From assembly GCA_017311315.1 (NCBI GenBank), contig CM029672.1:6986463-7050462 (forward strand): a stretch of 64,000 bases of DNA, given 5' to 3'. This document shows, piece by piece, positions 23,347 through 34,060 of the stretch. The stretch comes from Dendrocalamus latiflorus (taxonomy: Eukaryota > Streptophyta > Magnoliopsida > Poales > Poaceae). The translations under genes were made by a program, and so were the position numbers. Numbering within the stretch: the stretch's first letter is position 1; each line of letters starts with the position of its first letter. The notes under the pieces were generated by a model. That model was not told where the DNA came from and made no database searches. It saw nothing but the letters and a program-made list of their open reading frames with translations.

Positions 23347-23382
23347 CATATACATATACATATATGTATATGTGTGTATATT
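23257..23382. repeat. Microsatellite (CA)n-(TACA)n-(TATACA)n
   Basis: A CA run passes into about 20 copies of TACA and then into TATACA/TGTATA repeats that end in a short palindrome. Peptides such as MYVCMYVC from the opposite strand are an artefact. Confidence 0.95.
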
Positions 23383-24146
23383 AAATTACAGTAGACTTGA
23401 TCTCAATAAATATGTCTATCATATTCCAGCACAGCCGTCCTTGGCAGCTCAAGTATTATTACTCGGGTTAAATTCCGCATTAAATTATTTCCTATCACTT
23501 GCATTAATGATATGAATAATTCCACGTTCAGTTAAACTGATAATAACCACAATAAATATTGAAAGCCGCATAAAAATTCAAACAATGAATAGGTTGTATA
23601 CTCGACATACTATTTTGTGTGAATAATCAGCTTTGCATGGAAGGCCTGTAGGATCAATCTGAGGCCCCGCTCTAACGAGCTTCTATTTCTGGTTTCTGAT
23701 TTATAACTTCTTAATTTTGCTTTTGTTGGGTTTTTTTGCGTTTTTAGGTTTTTGCCTTTTCCTTTATTATTATTTTTTACATTATTTGTGATAATAATCC
23801 TTTTTAATTTAATCATACAGAAAAAATAACAACTATTACATTAAAATAATAGAAGTTTATGCTGCTCAGCAATAACTATAGTGTATCTTTAGCTATTATG
23901 GAATGAAAGCTAGAATCCTAGATTTGTATGCGCTTTGGAGCACCACTGAATCAGTAGGTGCGAAATGTGGCTGTACAGACCAACACCACCCAAGTCCGAG
24001 TCGTACTCAGCTGGATTCAGACGGCCCTTTCTTACTAAATGGAATTGATGTCGAGCTCTCTCCTGGTCGAGATTCGAGATCACAAGTGTTTCTTCGGAAG
24101 CGACAGCTAGCGCACGCGATTACCGCTCGCTCGACGGCAGCACAAA

Positions 24147-24350
24147 GGTCCTGTTTGGTTGTCTGTATGAGCTGATGCAACTGTATGAGTGTGATCAAGC
24201 TGTCCTCAGCCACGTTCCTCTTCAGCCTGACTCCCGTTGTTTTTTTGCATCCACTCGTGCAGGCTCTCTCCTCTCCGTAACCAACCAAACACCATCTCCC
24301 TGTATATGCTGGTACAAATCACCCGCATGCAGACAACCAAACAGACCCTA
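24147..24350. mobile_element. Short MITE with GGTCTGTTTGGTTG-type termini
   Basis: The left end GGTCCTGTTTGGTTGTCTG is matched in reverse complement by the right end (CAGACAACCAAACAGACCC). The ~204-bp unit has no coding capacity. I could not establish a convincing target-site duplication. Confidence 0.6.
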
Positions 24351-24689
24351 AACATCGGATTTATCGCGGCTCGACTGCCGGATCGGCGGGACGACGTGAC
24401 GTGAGCGCACATCTCGGTGGAGGTGGAGGACGTAGGAGCTTAGCAGCGCCCGGCCATGCGTGCGTGCGTGCCAGGGGATGTGAACCGATGTGAAATAGCC
24501 CCCTCGCGTGCGGGCTTCCTTTTGCCTTTGGACCCCGGTCAAGATCACCGTCTCGTCTCGTGGAGTTCAATTCGTAGTGTACTAATCAGTTTGAAGCGGT
24601 CGATTTTTCGATCGGTTCGTACATGTACGCCAGATGCTAAAAAGGTGCATGTTCGGTTGGTGGTATTACAATGCTGTTCGATTAGATTG

Positions 24690-24910
24690 AAATAAGCTAT
24701 TTTACAGTTAAAATTATACTGCGATCGATAAAATTACATTGTAACTGATGATATTTTATTTGTTGTAACTAAATTAAAAAAAATAAAAAAACAGGTTAAC
24801 TCATCATGACAATACAAATGAATACAAAAAAATCAGCAAAAAGCTCAAATAAAACCAAAAATAAAAAACGAAATTTAAAAATAAGATAGAAATTAAAAGT
24901 TCAAACCAAA
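24690..24910. mobile_element. Degenerate MITE related to family A
   Basis: This AT-rich segment shares AATACAAATGAATACAAAAAAATCAGCAAAAAGCTC-like composition with family A (the TACAAACAAATACG...AAAAAGCTCAAAAAG core of copy 2). The ends are too worn to define. Confidence 0.35.
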
Positions 24911-25559
24911 ACTAGTGAGGTCTGAAATCGATGGAACCTACGCTTCCAGGTAGCACCTGTGCGCGCTACTACCTAGTACGTAATGCTGCTACTGCAGCTC
25001 TCGTTTGGTTTGATTAGTTCTTGCCAGCTGCCCTCTGTCCGTTGAGAATTAGGCACAACAAAAGACCAAATCAGATTGAACAAATCACGTTCAGCAGTTT
25101 TAGGGAGGAAACGTGAGAATGGGACCTAATCCTGGCGTCGGTGCACATGTTTGATCAGATCACACCGATGCAATTATTTATGCAAGGGGCAATTTAGTCA
25201 TAAACCAAACTGCTTTTCATACAAACAGAGCAGTACAGAATAGTTGACCTGAACAAGCTATGGACGGGGCATTGCTCGTTGCATCCGAAGGCCCGGGTTG
25301 ATTTCAGCCTAAGCGTATCACTGGGCCGAAACGACCGCAACCGGGAGGCCTTAAGCCACCCCCAGGCTTAGAGCATTTTTTTAGTGTGCATTTTGAGCCC
25401 TGTTCTGGCCGGTAGCTTTTGACTTTTGTCTGAAATGCTATCATAGTGGTCATTAGTGTTTTCTGATACATTTAATTAAAGAAAAATGCACGGACAATGT
25501 AAAAGAAAAAAAAAGAGGGCCACATTAAAAAACCAACATGTTTCATATTGTTTTTGGCT

Positions 25560-26488
25560 TTCGAAGGGTAGAATTCAGAATCCAAAAACTGCTTAGAACG
25601 GGAGCTTCAGCGGTACCAAGTTTGGTCTAGCTCCGCTCTGCCTACCGTTACTTGCCGAGGACAGACGCCAGCGTGTCATACGGCGAGCAGTTCGGCACCG
25701 ACCAACTCGGCACGTATTACACCACCGTCGTCGTATCGAAGATCTTTCAAAGTGCCAGCGGTGTGGTGCTGAGGAGGAAACGATAGTGCATGCCTTGGTG
25801 GAGCGTACTTTTGCGCATCTTTTCGTTCTCAACGAAGGAGGTTATTGGTGTTAATTAAAAGCTGCCTTCTCTACATCCACTGACTTGGTCGAAAGATTTT
25901 ACTCTTTGACAATACTTGCAAAAAGACGAAGCTGCCATCATCTTATGTGGTGTGTGGCCTGCGTGGACGGCAAGGAACAAACGCCGGCATGGTGAATCGG
26001 TCATGGATATGAGGCAAGCCATCTACTGGGCCAGAGACACGGCAGCTGATCTGACCTAAGCAAAGCGGAAGGATCAACCTCGACGGAACTAACATGTAGC
26101 GCTGCAATGGTCACCACCACCTCCTGATTGGATGAAATGCAGTACAGATGGTGCCTTCTATGCGGCTGGAAGACAGGGAGCTACAGGCGCTGTTGTGCGG
26201 GATGATCATGGCATTTTTCTATAGGGGCGGCGACCCGCTGGTACTCCCATGCTTTAAACGCGTTAACTATGGAAGAACTGGCCTGCTGTGATGGTGTACA
26301 ACTGGCTCTCAGTTTGGGCGCACGTCGAGTGCTTGTAGAAACTGAGAGCCAGATGATCGTCGACCTGTGGAGGAGACAGAAGAGTGATGGCCATGCGGAG
26401 ATTCCTCCAATCCTTCGCGATATCCGGGAGCTCAGCAGGAATCGTATTGCCTTTGATCTTTGTTTCACTCGAAGGCAAGCAAAAATTG
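25560..26488 (+). pseudogene. Relic with zf-RVT and RNase H-like (RVT_3) domains, 5' part
   Basis: At about 25680-25810 one frame gives CQRCGAEEETIVHALVE, the Cys/His signature of the zf-RVT domain at the end of non-LTR reverse transcriptases. From about 26130 a second part encodes CSTDGAFY...GATGAVVRDD, then EELACCDGVQLALSLGARRVLVETES and CFTRRQAK, which is the RNase H-like RVT_3 fold. Several stops and frame changes lie between them, so this is a dead non-LTR element or a gene derived from one. The coding sequence is cut at 26488 by the Mutator-like element and resumes after it at 30524. Confidence 0.7.
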
Positions 26489-26606
26489 GAATTTTTTGTA
26501 CGGATAATCCATTTTTTATTCGAAATTACATAAACATACCCGCAGAAATTTTTTTACAAAAATAGGCTCCAGTTGCCTAATGGTCAGCCTTTCGCCCAAC
26601 CAGACT
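26489..26606. repeat. Left terminal inverted repeat of the PMD element
   Basis: The arm runs from GAATTTTTTGTAC to TTTCGCCCAACCAG. It pairs with about 30390-30513, with roughly one mismatch in ten and a short insertion in the right arm. Confidence 0.85.
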
Positions 26607-26619
26607 GCGACAGCTAGAA

Positions 26620-26732
26620 AGTCTACCAACCGTTTGGCGATTAATTGCAGTCGCCTTACCATTGGGCGACTTCCCTGAAGTCGCCGAACCGTTGGGCGAC
26701 TGAGATTCAATCGCCAAACGGTTCGGCGACTG
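26620..26732. repeat. Left subterminal array of 23-bp palindromes, 30-bp pitch
   Basis: Four units start near 26620, 26649, 26679 and 26709. The best is AGTCGCC-GAACCGTTG-GGCGACT: 7-bp arms around a 9-base centre. The array abuts the gene's promoter region. Confidence 0.85.
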
Positions 26733-26738
26733 CAGGTG

Positions 26739-26745
26739 GGATATA
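26739..26745 (+). promoter_or_regulatory. TATA box of the PMD gene
   Basis: GATATAAAG follows the palindrome array directly and precedes a GC-rich then GA-rich leader (26770-26900). Confidence 0.5.
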
Positions 26746-26935
26746 AAGCCGCGCCCGGCGACGCGCCGAGCGCGCCGCACTGTTTGCATTCCTCCGTTCG
26801 GCCAGCGCAGAGAAGAGGGGAAAGGAGAGGGAGGGAGAGGAGAAGAGGAGGGGGAGAGAAAGAGAGGGAGAGGAGGAGAAGAGGAGAGGGAGTGCGCGAT
26901 TTTCAGGTAATTTTGTTGTATTATATTGTTTGTTA

Positions 26936-27300
26936 GTGTAGAAAATTAGTTTAGAAAATGTAGTTTAGAAAATGTAGTGTAGAAAATTAGTTTAGAAAAT
27001 GTAGTGTTGAAATTTAGATGTAGAAAATTTAATGTTGCAATTATTGTACAAATTTAGATGTAGAAAATTTAGTGTTCAAATTTAGATGTAGAAAATTTAA
27101 TGTTGAAATTATTGTACAAATTTAGATGAAGAAAATTTAGTGTTGAAATTTAGACGTAGAAAATATAATGTTGAAATTATTGTACAAATTTAGATGTAGA
27201 AAATTTAGTGTTGAAATTTAGACGTAGAAAATATAATGTTGAAATTATTGTACAAATTTAGAAGTAGAAAATGTAATGTAGAAATTATTGTACAAATTTT
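26936..27300 (+). repeat. AT-rich tandem repeat, ~68-bp unit, in a leader intron
   Basis: The word TTATTGTACA recurs at about 27041, 27109, 27178, 27245 and 27287, so the unit is 67-69 bp with a shorter last copy. GATTTTCAG|GTAATTTT at about 26905 and TTTTGCAG at 27304 suggest that this is a 5' UTR intron, just before the ATG at 27307. Confidence 0.75.
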
Positions 27301-27306
27301 GCAGGT

Positions 27307-29950
27307 ATGACTCGTGCTGGACGTGACCCGGAGTGGCGGTTCGCGCTGTTGGACGAGCACGTGGACCGCTCTCATCGCGCTTCCCGTCTAGTCCCGCCAC
27401 CGGGGAGCACGGACGAGCCGCCTCAGCTGGGAGTGGTCCGGACACGCACGCCTCACGTGGCCTGGGGACTCGACCCTCGTTGGACTGCCAGGTTTGCACT
27501 ACTCCAGCGTTTAGTGCGACCGTAAGTTCGTTCCGTGCTGACCTTCACTTTGTTTGCAGGCTGCGGGATGCCGGGCTACTCCCTCTTGCCTGGATGGCGC
27601 AGGCGACGGACGAGGATAGAGCCGCTGGCGGGGACGAGGCGGGCGGGGACGAGGCAGGCGGGGAGCGATCACGACGCTTTCCGTTCGACCGTTCCCTGCT
27701 GACGGCTTTGGTGGACCGCTGGCGGCCTGAGACGCACACTTTCCACCTCCCATTCGGGGAGATGACGCCGACCTTGCAGGATGTGTCCCTGCTCCTTGGG
27801 CTTCCGATCGCGGGAGACACTGCCTTCCTACCGGAGGCCCCGGCCGACTGGCGCGCTGACCTGCTCGCCAGATTCCAGGGTGTCGTTCCACCGGCCGCTG
27901 ACCACCACGTGTTCGGAGAGGCGCAGACCCATGGGCCGACACTGAGGTGGCTCAGACAGTACCGGATACGTGGTATATAAAATCGATCGTGTCTTCGAAG
28001 CTCTTATTTGTGGTATTACATACTAATAACAACTTTTTTGCATTCAGGTGGAGCGCATGGTTCCGCAGGCAGACGATCACCAGGTCTCGCGGCACCTGGA
28101 GGCTTACGTGCTGTGGCTGTTTGGTTGGGTGCTTTTCACCACCAGCCACGGCAACTCGGTGGATGCGCGCCTTATCGCTTATGCGAGGGCGATCGCTGAC
28201 GGCGAGCCCCACCAGGTCAGCTGGGGATCGGCCGTACTTGCCGCGACGTACCGCGCGCTGTGCGATGCGTGCATGAGGGTCAAGGCGAACTCGATCCTCA
28301 CGGGCTGTCCCCTGCTACTGCAGTTGTGGTTGTTCGAGCGCTTAAGTGTCGGACGACCTGTGCTAGACGACATGGGTCCGTACGGGCCCGAGATGTATCC
28401 AGGGGGAGACGTCGACCGGCCGACGATGGGTTCTATCTGGTGTCGTCGTCGAGTAAGTGTTTTCACAGTCTACTATTTCTTTCTTACTGACGATCGTCAA
28501 TCTAAACAACTTGTCTTTCTTGCAGGTACAGTTCGCGCACGTGCAGGTCACGCGGGCGTACCGGGTCTTTGTGGAGCAGCTCGACCGCATCACAGCCGAT
28601 GACGTGCGCTGGGAGCCGTACACTGATACGGCAGTGCAGGCCCGTGCTCCTGGCGGTCTGTCCTCGCTTTGCTGGCGTGACCGGGCTTTCTGGCTCACCC
28701 GCCGGAAGCTCGTGTACCTCATCTACGTGGAGAACTACGCACCCCAGCGGGTGATGCGGCAGTTCGGGGTACGGCAGCCGGTTCCTGTACCAGTCAAACC
28801 ATCGCTTCCGCGGCACGTGCACGGGTGAGTGATCGTTTGTGGTAAATATGTACATACTTACTACTATACGCAGGTATCTCACATTACGTAATGGTTCTAT
28901 ATGCAGGCACAGCGCGAAGGGAGTGAAAAGAGGCACGGACTGGTCGTTGAAGATGCAGCCCTGGGTCGATCAGTGGTACGGTGCGCTCGACGACCGCGTG
29001 GAGGAGGACCGCCCGTACGACAGCCGCAGACCCGTACCAGGCTCGTATATGTGGTAGACCCGCCTGCCACACACATCGCCGCTCCGACGGACACGTACCC
29101 CGCGCACTTCGCGCGCAACGCTCACCTCGCGGTACGTTACATGTCATTTCAAAGATTCCCAAATGGTAATGTCGTTTCGATAATCGAACATTTCATGTCT
29201 TTGTGTCCAGGCTGACGTCGGTTCTGCCCTATGTGCCGACTCTGGCACAGTACTGGAGAGGCTCACCAGTGGTGCGGAGCTGACCCATGAGGAGGGCGTT
29301 AGCTTTGCGCGTCGGATGCACGAGGGGTGTAGACGTATCGTTAGCCTACTGTCGTGCACGAGGCTACCGGCGGTCTCCACGCCCACCGCTCCGACTGCTC
29401 GTCCACCAGTGCCACCCCGACCAGCGTGGCACTACTCTGGTGCACCGACGTGGACACGTCCTCCACCGCCTCACCCGGAGCAGCCAGGGGGTTCAGCCTA
29501 GGTAGGGCCTCCTACACCGGTTCACTTCACGCCTCCTACGCAGGGGGTGTACGCCTCCTCCATGGCGCCAGCTACGGGTACGCAGAGGGTCTTATATCGT
29601 GTTTATTCGAAGTCGACATGCAACGAACTAACGATATTGATATTGCAGGTACTTACCAGCAGCACGGCGTCTCCCCAGGCCAGGTGGACGTGGACCAGTT
29701 TTTTGCGGAGTGGCCCGGGCAGTTCTCCGACGCAGCACCGGAGGTTCTCTCTGGCAGTGCCCTCCCCAGTGCACCGGAGAGCACACAGCCAGAGGTGCAG
29801 CTGACTCCACCAGCGCAGGGGCGGGATAGACACCCTCCTGCTCATTTTACTTTTTCGGAGCCCCGTAGCCCGTTGCACCGGAGGAGGGCCAAGCGAGGCC
29901 GTATGGGAGGACGCGGGCGCGGTGACGGGGCACACCAGGGTGACAAGTGA
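27307..29950 (+). pseudogene. Plant mobile domain (aminotransferase-like) protein gene, damaged
   Basis: Seven coding blocks can be placed: 27307-27521, 27560-27970, 28048-28452, 28526-28824, 28907-29131, 29211-29577 and 29649-29950. Most carry GT-AG borders. The product has an N-terminal segment (RTPHVAWGLD), the PMD hallmark DRWRPETHTFHLPFGEMTPT followed by LQDVSLLLGLP (Pfam 'aminotransferase-like, plant mobile domain', as in MAIN and MAIL1), a helical middle (WLFGWVLFT, YRALCDACMR), an HVQVTRAYRVF block, and a basic RRRAKRGRMGGRGRG tail. Three defects are visible. No canonical splice pair joins blocks 2 and 3 in frame. The frame shifts near 29025. TAG lies at 29499-29501. The first intron would be only 38 bases. 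PMD proteins occur both as host regulators and inside transposons. Location within terminal repeats makes this an element-borne copy. Confidence 0.8.
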
Positions 29951-30259
29951 GGCGTGCTGCAGATGCTATATATGTTATGCATGTAATGAAAAAACATGCG
30001 ACATGTTACTCTCAGTTATATTATGAAGTTTATTTAAATTTACATAGTCTATCATCTCTCTCCGCACATAAACTATCTCACTTAACAGTGTATGTATCGA
30101 TCGTTCTCTACTCAATCTTTCATAAAAAAAATTAAAAAAACTTTTTACACACCTACAATATACAATGAACATAAACTTTTATTACAACTTCACCGTATTT
30201 TTTACCGGTTCAACGTTACAAAATTCACAAAATCTAAAACAATCACGGGGGCTACATGC
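29951..30259. other. 3' flank of the PMD gene within the element
   Basis: AT-rich sequence contains probable polyadenylation signals (ATGTAATGAAAAAAC near 29985). No further gene is seen before the right palindrome array. Confidence 0.45.
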
Positions 30260-30371
30260 AGTCGCCTAACGGGATGGCGACTACACTTAAGTCGCCTAAC
30301 GGGACGACGACTACACTTAAGTCGCCGAACGGAAGAGCGACTTAATACAGTCGCTCTACTGTGCAGCGAGA
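30260..30371. repeat. Right subterminal palindrome array, 30-bp pitch
   Basis: Units start at 30260, 30290 and 30320, exactly 30 bp apart, with a weaker one near 30349. They are built as AGTCGCC-(T/G)AACGG...-GGCGACT. The same arm sequences are used at the left end. Confidence 0.85.
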
Positions 30372-30389
30372 TATATTGTATCGCGGTCT

Positions 30390-30513
30390 GGTTGGGCGAA
30401 AGGCTCCAGTCGCCCAACCATTAGACGACTGAAGCCTATTTTTGTAAAAACATTTCCCGCGGGTATATTTATGTAATTTCGAATAAAAAATGGATTATTC
30501 GTACAAAAAATTC
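30390..30513. repeat. Right terminal inverted repeat of the PMD element
   Basis: This is the reverse complement of 26489-26606. It carries one extra CAGTCGCCCAACC...GACGACTG palindrome at 30408-30431. Confidence 0.85.
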
Positions 30514-30523
30514 TGAAAAATTG

Positions 30524-30600
30524 CGGTGCATGTTTGTGCTAAGCAAGCTTCTTGTAACCTAGTTTCCTACAAGAACGTCATGAAGGGTCGTTTTTTTAGA
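30524..30600 (+). pseudogene. RNase H-like relic, 3' part after the insertion
   Basis: The frame interrupted at 26488 continues here with AVHVCAKQAS, the usual C-terminal end of RVT_3 domains (...AHxLAKxAS), and runs to about 30600. Together the two parts show that a contiguous coding sequence existed when the Mutator-like element landed. Confidence 0.7.
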
Positions 30601-33256
30601 CTATTGTTATGGTTAAAATTTTTGAATTCTATCTTTTCTTAAGAGAGATATTTGTGTACAATTTTAGTCAATATAATTAAAATCAGTATCTACTATAATC
30701 AATTCATAGATTTTATCTTGAAAAGACACCCTATTTAAAACTAGTTACTGTAGCATAAACTATAAAACACTTCATTATCTCAAAAGAAAGTAAAACATTT
30801 TCCTTTTTTACAAAGAAAAAACACTATCTTTGTGACTTGTCACGTCTCCGCCTCCTCCCCCTCTCTCCCCTTTCCTCACTCCTCCCATTTCGATGAGACA
30901 CGTAAGAGAAGAGGGGAAGAGAGGAATTCTTTAGCCAACTCCGTGGCTCCAGATCAGGCTCAAATTCGTGGCTTTGTTGCTGCGCATACGTGTCCAATGG
31001 ATCGTGCCGGGCCGGCACGGCATGGGCTCGGTGACAGTACGGTCCATTAAGGCCCGCTTAATAAATAGGTCATGCCGTCCTTACTCGCGAGCCGTGATCT
31101 GAGCCCATGCACTATCCACGACCGTGCCGTGCCGGCCCGGTCGACCGTTAAGTCAACCGACGAATTTGCCCAGAAGAGGGGAGAGCCGACGAATTTGCTA
31201 CAGCGCTCACGAACAGTGGAATCGGTACAGTGATCTGCAGTCCGTACTTACTGTGCGCCACTGTTGCTCTTTGACGTGGATCCGGATCCCTTCGGAAATC
31301 GGTGCATTTCCTAGGGTTGGACTTCATGTGAAAAAAAAATTCTCTCCCTTGTTCTTCTGGTGGATTTCTTGACGGGTTGGGGAATCGCGGGTGAAGGTAT
31401 CGAATTCGGTGTGATTTGTTCGGCTGCGTTTGCTGAGTTCTTTGATTTTGCGGGCAATGCGGCTGTGCATTTCATTCTATGCCGTGGAAGCCCCCCGAAT
31501 TCCGCAGCTTCTGCGATTCTTTCTGAGCTATCTCGCCTTAATCGGTGCGTTTCTTGGAGCATCTCGAAGTATTCATTTCAAGAAGTCAATGCTGCAATTT
31601 TACGCTAATTTGGGTGCGTTCTGCTAAAAAAAATAAGCCCCCCTCAAGAAGGCGCTCGAAATTGTTGTCAAAACATTTGGACTAAGCCATGGAATTCGTC
31701 GAGCAATCGCTTCGACGGAGCTGAGGAATATTGCTCCCAAAGGAAGAATCTTTCGTGTAATTCCGAGGACATTTGCATTGGGATGATCGGGTTGGCGTAG
31801 AAAGAAGCAGGGAAAAGGTGAGGCGCTGTAGAGAACGGCCCCTCACCCCGTGCCTCATCTCCGTGCAGCTCCTCGCGCCAATGGACTGCGGGGGTTGCTC
31901 GTTGGAGCAAGGGACTTGTCGCCGCCTGCGCTGACACAACCCCTTATCAAGCAAGTAGACGAATTGGTGAGTATATTTCCATGTATAATGCATTTTATTG
32001 CATTCGGTAGGTTTATTTTGTATGATTAATCATGGATGGAGAGATGATGGTATCAACTTTTATAGGCCCTGATCAATATGGCTTCAGCTTATTTTTGCAC
32101 TATTCATAAATTTCGTCTTTTTCTGAACTTTTGGCTTTTTTTGAGTTTTTTTACCGGTTCTTTTTTTCCTCGTATTTGTTTACATTATACGTGATGGGCT
32201 AATATGTTTTTTCTATTTTTAAATTTTTTTAATTTTAATTATGGTAAATAAGCCTCTGTCAGCTACAGTGCTTTTTTCAGCCAGCTATAGTGTTTTCAGC
32301 CATAAGCCATGAGGCTTTCAGCCGAACCGATCACCACCATAGTTTGTGGTCAAGAACAAAGTAGTTTTGTTGGGATCATCATAGTGAGTGTGAAGGATAA
32401 ATTTTGTTGCAAGCGGAAGTGCGGGACGAGGCATTGAAGGACCTTTGTTGCTGAGAGCATATAATAGCATGCATTGCACAGCTGTATTTTTGGCATGGTA
32501 TTTAGGTCGGTTCCCTTTCTGTTGGAATGCAGAGGGTGGAGGAACCTATGTTTATGCACAATGTAGATGAGCTCATGATCGATTCATCATACGTAGGTCC
32601 ATAGGTATTTGCCTGATGTGGGACATGCATAGCTGTCTTGTACTCTTGTACTTCTCAAAATTATCTGAAAGAGGAGAGATCAGATCAACGAAGTTTGTAG
32701 GGGATTTCCATAGCCGCCCTTGGTTTTATTGTACTGTAAATTATTGTTTTTGTCTTTGAACAGCTGATCACATAGATTAAACCTTTCTGCAAGCAGAGTT
32801 TTGAATCAAACATGTGTATCATGTTTAATTATGAATGTACCCTGCTGATAGGCACGCATCAGTGCACTGGTTAAAGACGTTTTTTATTGGGTCAATTCCT
32901 TATATGCCACTGGAAATTTCCAAAATCCTAGACAGTGTTACGGCCCATATGTCAGTGACACAATGAGTGGCATATAAGGGATGAAGCAAACTTTTGATGG
33001 CAAATAAGAAATTGCCCTCTTTTTATTTGCTAATGGTGTCTTGATTTTTTTTTACCGTTATTACTTAGTGAGCAACAGGTGTTATATTTTTTAATTGACA
33101 TGACGCATGGAGACTCGGAGAGATGACCATGATTCCCCTAAGTAGTGAATGTGATGATGTTTGTCCAACATACTAGTGATATTTTACAATGGGACTAACC
33201 ATCAACCTGACAGTTGATGGGATAAATACTTTTTCGTTTTTAACTGGTGATCCTAT
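30601..33256. other. Intergenic DNA with a MITE and GC-rich palindromic words
   Basis: At about 31010-31145, CGTGCCGGGCCGGCACGGC-type words recur on both strands. Similar words occur near 21545-21750, probably relics of one transposon family. A moderately GC-rich region at 31300-31960 has several short open frames on both strands without known domains; it could be an untranslated first exon of the fragment at 33.5 kb, but I cannot show this. Confidence 0.4.
32066..32338 (+). mobile_element. MITE, family A copy 3
   Basis: This copy has the same core as copy 1 (TTTGTTTACATTATACGTGATGGGCTAATATG and AATAAGCCTCTGTCAG words, read in short pieces). It ends with AACCGATCACCACC, matching the copy 1 end CATTTGATCACCAC-type terminus. 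Confidence 0.65.
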
Positions 33257-33384
33257 AACTTTTTTGGGGTGTAATGGTGGGCACACATGCCTGTGAACCC
33301 ACCCACCCAAGTTTGAGTCTCACTTCTACCTTAAATTTGAAGTGTGGAGAGAATAAGTCTTATCCCGTCACATTTGAAAAAAAA
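33257..33384 (+). mobile_element. tRNA-derived SINE (128 bp) with 15-bp TSD
   Basis: The element starts AACTTTTTTGGGGTGTAATGG, has a box A-like TGTAATGGTGG, a box B-like AGTTTGAGTCT about 45 bases later, and ends in an A run. It is flanked by AACTGGTGATCCTAT (33242-33256) and AACTGGTGATACTAT (33385-33399), a 15-bp duplication with one mismatch. Long variable duplications and an A tail are typical of SINEs mobilised by LINE machinery. Confidence 0.7.
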
Positions 33385-33510
33385 AACTGGTGATACTATG
33401 GTGATTCATGGCACTTTTTGTTGGATATAACTGCAAGGCCGGTTTATCATCCCATCTTTTACTGATTAATTTTCATGTACTAACAAGGGTGGCTATTGAT
33501 AACATACAGA

Positions 33511-34060
33511 TGGAACATGCATGGCTTAAGGGTGGGTTAGACATGAGAACTGTTGAAGATGTTAGAAAGCACTTCGACTACAATCATGTATTTGATTTTT
33601 TTTAAATTCCCCGTAGGATATCTGGAAAAGACACTAAGGACACCTCTCCTGACATTGAAGAAGGCACCAGTGCATTGTCACCAGAAATCAGGCACACTTT
33701 GCTGAACTGTTTAAGCAAGCAGAGTTTCCCAATTGGTGTCTCTGGACAGGAGGGTGCAAAAAGCTTGCCTGCTGATTATATCAAAACACTTCTTGCCTCA
33801 ATAAGAAGAGACCTGGCTCAGGGACCTTCAGCTACAGCACCAACACCAGCACCAACGGTATCAAGTCCATCACCCGCCCCTGCAAGTCAAGCAGTAAAAT
33901 CTGTCCCAGGGAAAACTTCTAAGCCAAAATCATTAAAAAAAAAACCAACTGAAAGTGTTTCATCTCCACCAGACCCTCCAGATCGTTCATCAGAAAGAAC
34001 TCCTACAGAAAAGGCAGTGCCCCTGTCATGGGCGTGGGCCTTGGGTCTAGTCGGTTCATT
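33511..34060 (+). pseudogene. Gene fragment of unknown function, cut by an LTR
   Basis: Two blocks look exonic. 33511-33589 follows an ATACAG acceptor and encodes MEHAWLKGGLDMRTVEDVRK. From about 33616, after CCCCGTAG, comes ISGKDTKDTSPDIEE, SPEIRHTLLNCLSKQSFPIG, KSLPADYIKTLLASIRRDLA, then a Pro/Ser/Thr-rich and Lys-rich tail. Third positions and amino-acid choice look genuinely coding. I do not recognise the family. The final residues and the stop (34077-34079) come from the LTR that begins at about 34058-34061, so the original C-terminus is lost. Confidence 0.45.

Larger units (their letters stand above)
22215..25559. other. Intergenic DNA rich in repeats
   Basis: No gene is supported. Recognisable items are the microsatellite at 23257-23382, the MITE at 24147-24350 and an AT-rich family A-like copy at about 24690-24910. 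Around 22650-22890, words such as AAATAAAATAGTAA and TCATCAGCC recur in inverted form near 48.9 kb, suggesting another dispersed element. Confidence 0.45.
26489..30513 (+). mobile_element. PMD-bearing Mutator-like element (~4.0 kb), ends intact
   Basis: Terminal inverted repeats of about 115-125 bp begin GAATTTTTTGTAC at 26489 and end with its complement at 30513. They share ATAATCCATTTTTTATTCG and ATTACATAAA. The flanks are CAAAAATTG (26480-26488) and GAAAAATTG (30515-30523), a 9-bp duplication with one mismatch and one extra base on the right. Removing the element and one flank copy restores the host RNase H-like frame (RRQAK to CAKQAS), which independently confirms the borders. Inside lie palindrome arrays at both ends, a TATA box, an AT-rich repeat region and one PMD gene. 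No MURA-type transposase is present, so mobility would depend on another element. Confidence 0.9.

Noticed and set aside
27511..28936. Minus-strand open frames opposite the PMD gene
   Set aside because: They mirror the GC-rich third positions of the plus-strand PMD exons.
33290..33330. A functional tRNA gene suggested by the box B-like AGTTTGAGTCT
   Set aside because: No cloverleaf can be folded. The A tail and 15-bp TSD identify a SINE instead.
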